A stretch of 10,150 bases of DNA. It comes from Candidatus Gastranaerophilales bacterium HUM_12 (lineage in GTDB: Bacteria; Cyanobacteriota; Vampirovibrionia; Gastranaerophilales; Gastranaerophilaceae). The translations under genes and the position numbers were made by a program. Shown here one piece after another: positions 1 through 6,321 of the stretch. Each line of letters begins with the position of its first letter. Position 1 is the first letter of the stretch. The stretch lies in contig DABJ01000007.1 of assembly GCA_002102825.1 (NCBI GenBank), positions 1 to 10,150 of the forward strand. Direction: 5' to 3'. The notes beneath the pieces were generated by a model that made no database searches, was not told where the DNA came from, and saw only the letters and a list, made by a program, of their open reading frames with translations.

Positions 1-13
1 TAATCTCTTTTTT

Positions 14-64
14 ATTTCCCATACATTTATATAAAGTATTTTTTGATTTAAAAATTGCTTATTT
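14..64 (-). promoter_or_regulatory. Upstream-region copy 1, probably driving a gene off the left edge
   Basis: This segment aligns without gaps to 480-530, with 42 of 51 bases identical, including the run TTATATAAAGTATTTT. The second copy lies just upstream of the minus-strand 97-residue protein gene, so this copy is most likely the promoter and leader of a minus-strand gene starting to the left of base 1. On the minus strand the conserved core reads AATACTTTATATAA, offering a TATATAA-type -10 element. There is no convincing sigma-70 -35 box at 17 bp. The promoter role is inferred; the repeat is seen directly. Confidence 0.5.
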
Positions 65-103
65 CATATTTAATTTTTATATATTCTGTAATGTTTCTTA
101 ATA

Positions 104-134
104 TAATAAAAGAACCGGTCAAAATGACCGATTC
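104..134 (-). terminator. Rho-independent terminator of the 97-residue protein gene
   Basis: On the minus strand GAATCGGTC pairs with GACCGGTTC (one G-T wobble, nine base pairs) around the loop ATTTT. The stem occupies 112-134 and is followed by TTTTATTATAT. It sits about 30 bases past the stop codon of the minus-strand gene that ends at 163, the right place and orientation for that transcript's end. Confidence 0.85.
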
Positions 135-162
135 CTTTCAGGATTGCATTATACATCTTTTA

Positions 163-456
163 TTAAGCTAATAAATCTTCAACAATTTTAGCATTTAATT
201 CAGCTTTTTTTGAAGTTAAAGATTTTTCAACTTGTGATTCAATATCTAATTCAACAGGTGTTTGATATCTTCTGCCATATAAAGATTTAACATAATCTTC
301 AACAGTAATAAGTGATTGAGATTGGTATTTGTCACATTGTTCTCTCAAGCTTTTTGCATAATCTTGAGCACTCATCATTGGACCGTTATTGTCATAACCA
401 TTAACTTTTAAGTCTTCAACATATTCTCTTACTGTGATAAATCCATCTTTTCTCAT
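163..456 (-). CDS. Small protein with three Y(V/A)xxL repeats, function unknown
   Basis: I do not recognise this 97-residue protein. It has no signal peptide or membrane segment and looks cytoplasmic, helical and charged. Three copies of one motif are visible: ITVREYVEDL (7-16), MSAQDYAKSL (28-37) and ITVEDYVKSL (50-59), consensus (I/M)(T/S)(V/A)x(D/E)Y(V/A)(K/E)(S/D)L, spaced 21-22 residues apart. Each is followed a few residues later by another Tyr. The tail (about 70-97) is a predicted charged amphipathic helix ending in EDLLA. The ATG at 454-456 has AGGGA eight bases upstream, a moderate ribosome binding site. The gene is monocistronic, with a clear terminator at 104-134 and an upstream segment (480-530) duplicated at 14-64. 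The terminator, start signal and repeated motif make it a real gene. A short helical scaffold or regulatory protein is possible, but no function can be assigned. Confidence 0.8.
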   Translation of the reverse strand: MRKDGFITVREYVEDLKVNGYDNNGPMMSAQDYAKSLREQCDKYQSQSLITVEDYVKSLYGRRYQTPVELDIESQVEKSLTSKKAELNAKIVEDLLA

Positions 457-479
457 TTTATTTTTCCCTGTTCTCTTAA

Positions 480-530
480 ATTTCCCTTACTCTTATATAA
501 AGTATTTTGAAATTAAAAAATTGCCTTTTT
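480..530 (-). promoter_or_regulatory. Upstream-region copy 2, likely promoter of the 97-residue protein gene
   Basis: This is the second copy of the 51-base segment also found at 14-64. It lies 24 to 74 bases upstream of the start codon at 456. On the minus strand it reads GCAATTTTTTAATTT, then AATACTTTATATAAG, then GGGAAAT. TATATAA or TATAAG can serve as -10. The -35 region is only T-rich, so either the promoter is weak, it uses an alternative sigma factor, or a regulator binds here. Conservation between two copies in fast-evolving intergenic DNA is the main evidence for function. Confidence 0.55.
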
Positions 531-678
531 TGAGTAGATTTTGTATATATTTTTAATATAAAATTAAAATAATTTTTATTCATCTGGTGAAATCTATCAA
601 ATTTACTATATTTTAGCCGATTTTAATAATATAGATAAAAATGTAATAAAACTTCATAAAAGAAGAAATGTCTATAAC

Positions 679-707
679 TTGATATTGGTTTGGGGTAGAA
701 TTAAAAT
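679..707 (+). promoter_or_regulatory. Sigma-70-type promoter of ychF
   Basis: A -35 box TTGATA (679-684) and a -10 box TAAAAT (702-707) are separated by exactly 17 bases. Transcription would begin near 714, giving a leader of about 26 bases before the ychF start at 740. Each box differs from consensus at one position (TTGACA, TATAAT). Confidence 0.7.
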
Positions 708-739
708 AAAGAATTAGCTAAAAAGAGGTTGAAATATAA

Positions 740-1837
740 ATGCTTAGAACAGGTATCGTAGGACTTCCTAACGTAGGGAAATCAACATTATTTAATGCAT
801 TGACAAATGCTCGTAACGCACAGAGTGCAAATTATCCGTTTTGTACGATTGAGCCGAATATCGGTGTTGTAGATGTTCCGGACGAAAGATTACCAATCCT
901 TGCAAAACTTTGCAAAACAGAAACAATTATCCCGACTGCAATTGAGTTTGTTGATATTGCAGGACTTGTTAAAGGTGCAAGTAAGGGGGAAGGATTAGGA
1001 AACCAATTTTTACAAAACATTAGAGAAGTTGATGCCATTATTCAAGTAGTCAGATGCTTTGATGATGAAAACACTATTCACGTTGCGGGAAAAGTTGACC
1101 CGATAAGCGATATTGAAACAATTAACACAGAACTTGCACTTGCTGATATGGCTTCAGTTGAGAGACGTCAGGCAAGAATTGCGAAAGTTGTTAAATCCGG
1201 TGATAAAGATGCTGTTTTGGAAGATCAAGTGTTGAAAAAACTTACCGATTTACTTTCAGAATGTACATTTATTGATATTTCAAAACACTTTAATGAAGAT
1301 GAAATTCCGGTTGTAAAAATGTTGAATTTACTTTCTACAAAACCGGTAATTTATTGTGCGAATGTTTCTGAATTTGATTTGAAAGACGGAAATGATTACA
1401 CAAGAAAAGTTGAAGAATATGCAAAAAACCATGGCGCAGAAATGGTTGTAATTACTGCAAAAATTGAAGAAGAATTGGCTGATTTGGGTAAAGAAGAAGC
1501 TGAAGAATATTTGAAAGAACTAGGCATTGAAGATAGTGGTATAAATAGAATGATTAAATCTGTTTATAACCTATTGAAGCTTAGAACATTCATTACTGCA
1601 GGGGAAAAAGAAGTTCGAGCTTGGACTATCACCGCAGGAACTAAAGCTCCACAAGCAGCAGGGGTAATTCACACAGATTTTGAAAAAGGATTCATTAGAG
1701 CTGAAATTACACCCTATAAAGACTTCGTGGAACTCGGTTCATACAATGCTTGCAAAGAAAAAGGTGTAACAAGATTAGAGGGAAAAGATTACGTCGTACA
1801 AGATGGAGACCTTGTTCACTTTAGATTTGCAGTGTAG
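740..1837 (+). CDS. ychF: Redox/translation-associated ATPase YchF (OLA1 family)
   Basis: YchF is a cytosolic P-loop NTPase of the Obg/HflX superfamily that prefers ATP over GTP, binds ribosomes and takes part in translation and stress (oxidative) responses. The 365-residue length matches the family (E. coli about 363). The Walker A/G1 loop GLPNVGKST is at 8-16, the G3 motif DIAGL at 72-76, and the G4 position reads NVSE (208-211) instead of NKxD, the substitution linked to ATP preference. A coiled-coil helical region follows G3 (about 125-200), and the C-terminal TGS domain (about 281-364) ends in the typical QDGDLVHFRF. The ATG start is fixed by the family N-terminus (GIVGLPNVGKST begins at residue 5). 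The nearest Shine-Dalgarno, AGAGG at 724-728, is 11 bases upstream, rather far. It is a single-gene unit between a promoter (679-707) and a terminator (1862-1904). Assignment is very secure. Confidence 0.98.
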   Translation: MLRTGIVGLPNVGKSTLFNALTNARNAQSANYPFCTIEPNIGVVDVPDERLPILAKLCKTETIIPTAIEFVDIAGLVKGASKGEGLGNQFLQNIREVDAIIQVVRCFDDENTIHVAGKVDPISDIETINTELALADMASVERRQARIAKVVKSGDKDAVLEDQVLKKLTDLLSECTFIDISKHFNEDEIPVVKMLNLLSTKPVIYCANVSEFDLKDGNDYTRKVEEYAKNHGAEMVVITAKIEEELADLGKEEAEEYLKELGIEDSGINRMIKSVYNLLKLRTFITAGEKEVRAWTITAGTKAPQAAGVIHTDFEKGFIRAEITPYKDFVELGSYNACKEKGVTRLEGKDYVVQDGDLVHFRFAV

Positions 1838-1861
1838 AATTTAATAGATTTGTATAATATT

Positions 1862-1904
1862 AAACAGAGAAATGATGTGTAAAACATTGTTTCTCTGTTT
1901 TTTT
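1862..1904 (+). terminator. Rho-independent terminator after ychF
   Basis: AAACAGAGAAA (1862-1872) pairs perfectly with TTTCTCTGTTT (1890-1900), and the stem can continue through TG/CA pairs with a bulge. A run of T bases (1898-1904) follows. It begins 25 bases after the ychF stop. It may also help stop the converging transcript of the minus-strand GH13 gene, but its T tract on that strand is short. Confidence 0.9.
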
Positions 1905-1978
1905 GAACTTATTGCCATTTTCCTTATTGTCTAATTTAATAACTTCTCAAATTCCACGGTAAAGCTATAAATATGCAC

Positions 1979-4900
1979 TTATTTATACAATGCAAGTTTT
2001 TTGCCGGAAGTTGGGGTTTTATTTGTATAGGCATTTGAAATAAAATGCATTGACGGTTTTACATCACATCTTCCAGTGAATGAAAGCGGTGTCTTATCTG
2101 GAACGTGATACAAAATCAATGTTGTATCATCTAGTGTGATTTTTCCGTTATCAGTTCCACGTTTCAAGAAATATTTACCGTCAAGTTCATTTACATAATA
2201 TTTATCATTTGGATCTTTTGCATTAACAAATACGGTGTTATTATTCAAACCTGTAACACCTACACCATTTTCGCCGTTTTCAAAAATAGTTTTACCGTCT
2301 TTTGTTGTTTCAAAATTCAATTTGATAGAATCAAAAGTTTGTGTCTCTTTATCATAATATTTTTCACTATCGTGGTGAAGATTTGAAGTATTGAATACAG
2401 ACAATGCCATTCTTCCGTCTGTACTTTGACGTAAAATTGCAGGACATTTAACACCTTGTTCTGATTTTTGAATTGGAAGTGTAAATGGCGCACCATTATT
2501 CAATGCATTACATTTTGGATTTTTCCTTACAGACATAACGTCATCAAATTCTTTTTTATGTTTTGCGATAAATGATTTATATTTTGGACTATCTACATCA
2601 AGCCATTCATCGTGAACTCGTTGTCTGCCTTGAAGATACATATTCTTTGTTTTTGTATCATAACCTGTTGCACCGACATCGTCACCGTCAAATAAGGTTG
2701 GCATGCCAGGAAGCGCAACTAAGTATTTCATCATTCCGAGAAGTTTTGAAATCGCAGGATCTAGAGCTTTTTCAAACACTACGTTTTCAAAATCGTGACT
2801 TACTTCAGATGGAAGTTGTAAATTATATTGAGAGCGAGCTTGTTTCAAAACCATTGCAATAGATACATCAAATGGTTTTATACCAAAAGCATCAGCATCA
2901 AATCGTTTACCCATAAATTTGCCTTGGCTTAAATCTGAAATAGCTTGACCAATTGATTTGAATGCTTCGTTGAATTCATAGTCTGAAAGTTGATGCTTGT
3001 TGTCTTTGTAATCATTTAAAACGTCAATAAATGCTTTTCTCAATGCATAACCCATAGCAACAGCTTTCGGAGATACTGCAGAGAAGTCATAATTATTAAC
3101 ATCATTTGGATTAATATAATCGAAGAAATTATTATTAATCATTTTATAAGCTTTTAGTCTATTATCATAATTTGAAACGTAATTCAAATCAGTATAGAAC
3201 ATACCCAAATCCAAAGCTGCGCAATGCAAAGCTCTTGGTTTATCGTGGTTTCCGATAAATGTGTAAGAGTATTCAATTGAATCAAGTGAACCGGATTTCA
3301 AATATGGATCGCCACCACCGACCATTTTTTCGAACAATAGTTTTTGTAAATAGTCAGAGTCATTCCAATATGAGCCGTCTTCAAAACAACTGGTGAACAT
3401 CTTAGCAATATCCGTAAAGAAGTAAGAATAGTTTGCCGTAGATGTCATGCCTGTTTCTCTTTGGAACTTAGAAACAATATCAGAATATTTTGGAAATTTC
3501 CCTGAATGGTAACCTAAACCTTTGTTGTGCAAAGTATTTTCGTCTGTAATTTCTGCAACAAGGTAAGCATTTGGATTATTTTGTAATACTCCGGTATTAA
3601 ATTTTTTCCAGAAATTGATAACACTTTGCCAAGTATAGTCAAAGTTTGTATTTTCGTTACGCAATGCCTCAACATCTGCGATATCTTTTGTCGCATCAAT
3701 TCTCCAGTCTAAACCTGATTGAGTTTTATCAATAATCAAGTCTGCAAGTTCGAAACTTTCAACACTAGTATCTTTGATTGATTTTAAGATACTATCAACA
3801 ATTTCACTACCGGCAGAAGAATCTAAATGTTTTGTGCCTTTTTTAATTACGTCTAAAAGCATCTTAGCTTCGTCTTTTGGTGATGCAGGATTTGTAACTC
3901 CAACACCCTCAAGAGTTAAGCTTTTTAATGTTTTGTAGTCGTAAGTAATTTCGCCATTGTTTTTATTGATAGCCATTGTTAAATCTGGTGCTAAAGACTT
4001 AATTGCAGCATATTTCATAATTTCCGGAGTAACAAGAGGAAGTACGTATTTCCCGTAATCCGTAACTTTATCGCCGTCAAACAATTTATTACCTGCCGGT
4101 AGAGCTTTATCAACCACATCAAGAACAGAAGTTGCAAAAGATGCTAATTCATTTGTATAAAGCTTATCCATTTGCTCGTAAGTTTCTTTATATTCAGGTT
4201 GAAGATTTTTATTACCGCCTTTGAAAATATCGTATCTTGAAACACCTATTTCTGACGGGGTTGTAGCTCTTTTTGAGACAAGCGGAGAAGCCAAAACAGA
4301 AACAATATTATCACCGAACTCAAAAGAATCCAGCGGAGTATTCATTAAACCTTGTATAATTTGAGATTTTTTATCTTCATTAGACAATTTTCTCTTAGGT
4401 TGATACATACCATATAATACATTTATAACTTCGTCTTTTGTAATTTCAGATTTCAATGATTTAGGGAAAACTTTTCCGTTTGCCCTATCCATAATTTGGT
4501 CATAAACAATACTTGGATTATTTTTGTCAACTCTTTTCAAATTCTGAGCAACAGACATTCTCAAGATATCGTCTGTTTTTTGTGTCCAATACTGTCCGGA
4601 AGTTACTGCATAATCTTGGACTTGAGCATTCGCTCTCAGAATTTTTGACATTTCTTTCTTTTTATCTTCCGGTTTTTCAATATTTTTAAGGGACTTTGTA
4701 TCTGCATGAGAAAATACGTAGTTCAACTTTGCGATATCAGGGTTTGCGTCCCAAGTTTCAAAACCACTTTCGAATTTTCCTTCAACTTCAAAGTTCTTGA
4801 ATTTTGACAAAATTCTAGCCGCCAAAGGAGAATCAATATCTACAATATTGTCTGACTTTGCTGCATTGTATTCATTTAGTCGTTTGATATTATCGTTGTA

Positions 4901-6142
4901 TGCTTTAGGGTCGATTTCAAATGCATAAGGGAATACAGAATCATTGTGTGTGTGTAAGTCATACACATTATCCGTACTCATTTTTGAATATGTTTTAATT
5001 AGAGAAGTGGTGTCATTTTTTTCTGTATTAGAAACTAATCTCGTATCAAAGAATTGAATATAAGTCGGTTTTTTAGGGTCGTAAGTCGGGTCGCCTTTTG
5101 ATTTTTTCTTAATTGAAACAAGACCAATCTTATTCTGAGTATATGTGTATGGCGAGTTTACAATTTTGTGAGAAATAAAATCTTTATTCTTTACAAATAC
5201 TCCCATAGAAAGAGGATTATCTTTTAATCCAGATGCTCTAAACCAGTTGAAATACGGAGAATCAACACCCCACTTCAACATGTGCTTAAAGTGAACCCCC
5301 TCTAAGCCTTCATTTACAAATGCACCATCAGATACAAAGTTTAATCCGTGAGCAAACATTTTTCTTTGTAAAGATGCATAGTTATTGATATTACCTAAAG
5401 AACTAGCCATTTGCATACAGTTTTTGTTCCAGTAGGAATGAGATGTAAAGTCATCATCTGTAAATACCGGAAGAGAAATAATTCTTCCATAACCGTCATA
5501 TTCACCATTATCAACAGCATGTTCTAAACCAGCTAAAGTTCCTCCAAATTTATTTGTTAAGGTTTTAATACCGTTTTCGCCACGCTTTGCAAGTTTATCA
5601 TTATGGACAATAACATTATGGTCATTGTAAACATAGCCTACCTTTTGCGAATCAATAATAACAAGTTTCATTGCTCCGCCTTTTGATAAACCTGATTTAG
5701 TAGGAATAGCAATATTAAAGACTGCATTTATTTTATCATCAGGATCTTGAAATGAGCCTCTTTCATCAATAGAGTCTCCTGCATCAATTCTTACTCTTTT
5801 GTATTTAGAATTTTTGTTTTCCAAAACATAATGGTAAGCAAATGGAGTGTTGTCATCTATACCAAAGGTTTTAGAAAAATCTATTTTATTAACCCCCGGG
5901 GTCATTTTATAACGATTTGAACCGTCAAAACGATTTGAGGCTTTTCCAACTGAAAAATAGTTGTTATATTTGTCCTTGTCTAATTTATAGACTTCCAAAT
6001 AACAATCATCTGCATTTGAGTCATACGGATAAGAAAATTCGTATTCCTTAAAACCGTCATCTGACTTTGTAGCTTTAAAACCTGAAAAAGATACGGCATG
6101 ATTTTGCGCGTTCTTATTTTTTAAATCTAGACTTACTTTCAC
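1979..6142 (-). CDS. Giant cytoplasmic GH13 alpha-amylase-family enzyme with large barrel insertion
   Basis: A 1387-residue protein with a GH13 (beta/alpha)8 barrel, which acts on alpha-glucosidic bonds of starch or glycogen. Signatures in order: beta-2 YGRIISLP (218-225); region I DGAFVNEG (272-279), where the usual DxxxNH has one extra residue and Glu for His; region V PDIAKLN (468-474); region II DWRIDA with nucleophile Asp816 and Arg814; region III LVAEI with acid/base Glu864; region IV GNHDKPR with His966 and stabiliser Asp967; beta-8 GMPTLFDGDDVG (1146-1157). An N-terminal beta domain (about 18-125) may be CBM48-like. The C-terminal beta domain runs from about 1212. About 330 residues (476-805) are inserted between regions V and II; I recognise no domain there. 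There is no signal peptide, so it is cytoplasmic. The start is GTG at 6142 with AAGGAG six bases upstream; the next Met is residue 80. The N-terminus carries VSFSGF (17-22). The triad is intact, so it is probably active. Hydrolase, transglycosylase or branching activity cannot be told apart. Confidence 0.88.
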   Translation of the reverse strand: MKVSLDLKNKNAQNHAVSFSGFKATKSDDGFKEYEFSYPYDSNADDCYLEVYKLDKDKYNNYFSVGKASNRFDGSNRYKMTPGVNKIDFSKTFGIDDNTPFAYHYVLENKNSKYKRVRIDAGDSIDERGSFQDPDDKINAVFNIAIPTKSGLSKGGAMKLVIIDSQKVGYVYNDHNVIVHNDKLAKRGENGIKTLTNKFGGTLAGLEHAVDNGEYDGYGRIISLPVFTDDDFTSHSYWNKNCMQMASSLGNINNYASLQRKMFAHGLNFVSDGAFVNEGLEGVHFKHMLKWGVDSPYFNWFRASGLKDNPLSMGVFVKNKDFISHKIVNSPYTYTQNKIGLVSIKKKSKGDPTYDPKKPTYIQFFDTRLVSNTEKNDTTSLIKTYSKMSTDNVYDLHTHNDSVFPYAFEIDPKAYNDNIKRLNEYNAAKSDNIVDIDSPLAARILSKFKNFEVEGKFESGFETWDANPDIAKLNYVFSHADTKSLKNIEKPEDKKKEMSKILRANAQVQDYAVTSGQYWTQKTDDILRMSVAQNLKRVDKNNPSIVYDQIMDRANGKVFPKSLKSEITKDEVINVLYGMYQPKRKLSNEDKKSQIIQGLMNTPLDSFEFGDNIVSVLASPLVSKRATTPSEIGVSRYDIFKGGNKNLQPEYKETYEQMDKLYTNELASFATSVLDVVDKALPAGNKLFDGDKVTDYGKYVLPLVTPEIMKYAAIKSLAPDLTMAINKNNGEITYDYKTLKSLTLEGVGVTNPASPKDEAKMLLDVIKKGTKHLDSSAGSEIVDSILKSIKDTSVESFELADLIIDKTQSGLDWRIDATKDIADVEALRNENTNFDYTWQSVINFWKKFNTGVLQNNPNAYLVAEITDENTLHNKGLGYHSGKFPKYSDIVSKFQRETGMTSTANYSYFFTDIAKMFTSCFEDGSYWNDSDYLQKLLFEKMVGGGDPYLKSGSLDSIEYSYTFIGNHDKPRALHCAALDLGMFYTDLNYVSNYDNRLKAYKMINNNFFDYINPNDVNNYDFSAVSPKAVAMGYALRKAFIDVLNDYKDNKHQLSDYEFNEAFKSIGQAISDLSQGKFMGKRFDADAFGIKPFDVSIAMVLKQARSQYNLQLPSEVSHDFENVVFEKALDPAISKLLGMMKYLVALPGMPTLFDGDDVGATGYDTKTKNMYLQGRQRVHDEWLDVDSPKYKSFIAKHKKEFDDVMSVRKNPKCNALNNGAPFTLPIQKSEQGVKCPAILRQSTDGRMALSVFNTSNLHHDSEKYYDKETQTFDSIKLNFETTKDGKTIFENGENGVGVTGLNNNTVFVNAKDPNDKYYVNELDGKYFLKRGTDNGKITLDDTTLILYHVPDKTPLSFTGRCDVKPSMHFISNAYTNKTPTSGKKLALYK

Positions 6143-6144
6143 AC

Positions 6145-6160
6145 AACACTCCTTAGTGTT
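6145..6160 (-). promoter_or_regulatory. Inverted repeat overlapping the GH13 ribosome binding site
   Basis: On the minus strand AACACT, AAGG, AGTGTT form a perfect six-base inverted repeat around a four-base centre. The Shine-Dalgarno AAGGAG (6149-6154) spans the loop and the first two stem bases. If the RNA includes the whole repeat, a hairpin would hold or present the ribosome binding site. As DNA it could be an operator at the transcription start. Which applies is unknown; the repeat and its position are seen directly. Confidence 0.5.
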
Positions 6161-6161
6161 A

Positions 6162-6170
6162 ATTATAACA
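6162..6170 (-). promoter_or_regulatory. Extended -10 promoter of the GH13 gene
   Basis: The minus strand reads TGTTATAAT, a perfect extended -10 (TGnTATAAT), 20 to 28 bases upstream of the GTG start. No good -35 is present at 17 bp, which extended -10 promoters tolerate. Transcription would start near 6155, leaving a very short leader of about 13 bases and cutting into the inverted repeat at 6145-6160. Confidence 0.5.
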
Positions 6171-6238
6171 ATTCTAAAGAAAAATTTTTGTTATATGGTA
6201 TCCCATTATTAAGAAATTTTTACAATGATTGAATTTTA

Positions 6239-6267
6239 TTAGTTCTTAGACTTTTTTTGAATATAAT
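6239..6267 (+). promoter_or_regulatory. Probable promoter of the SAH hydrolase gene
   Basis: A perfect -10 box TATAAT (6262-6267) lies 54 bases upstream of the start codon. At 17 bp spacing the -35 is a weak TTAGTT (6239-6244). It is divergent from the GH13 promoter about 100 bp away, so a shared regulator could act on both. The -10 is convincing, the -35 is not. Confidence 0.55.
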
Positions 6268-6280
6268 AAAGGTGTAGCAA

Positions 6281-6301
6281 ATACAATTATACAATTGTAT
6301 A
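6281..6301. promoter_or_regulatory. 14-bp palindrome plus extra half-site in the SAH hydrolase leader
   Basis: TATACAATTGTATA (6288-6301) is a perfect 14-bp palindrome. ATACAATT also occurs twice in direct tandem (6281-6288 and 6289-6296), so there are three half-site-like elements. It lies between the predicted transcription start (near 6274) and the Shine-Dalgarno (6310-6315), where a bound repressor would block transcription. All-A/T-rich palindromes arise by chance fairly easily, so operator function is only a proposal. Confidence 0.35.
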
Positions 6302-6321
6302 TACTAACTAAGGAGAAAAGA

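Noticed and set aside
606..634. Inverted repeat CTATATT ... AATATAG upstream of ychF
   Set aside because: The seven-base, all but one A/T arms with a 15-base loop are expected by chance in such AT-rich DNA, and there is no link to a promoter.
832..1038. 68-residue open frame on the minus strand inside ychF
   Set aside because: It is antisense to the highly conserved G1-G3 region of ychF and has no start signal or recognisable features, so it is a shadow.
2572..2862. 96-residue plus-strand open frame inside the GH13 gene
   Set aside because: It is antisense to conserved barrel sequence of the GH13 gene, with histidine-rich, low-complexity composition typical of a reverse-frame shadow.
6295..6321. 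TTG start adding nine residues to SAH hydrolase
   Set aside because: The AAGGAG Shine-Dalgarno would fall inside the coding region; the ATG at 6322 lies at ideal spacing from it.
6268..6321. SAH or SAM riboswitch in the SAH hydrolase leader
   Set aside because: The leader is only about 50 bases, nearly all A/T, with none of the conserved G/C-rich pairings of those riboswitches.
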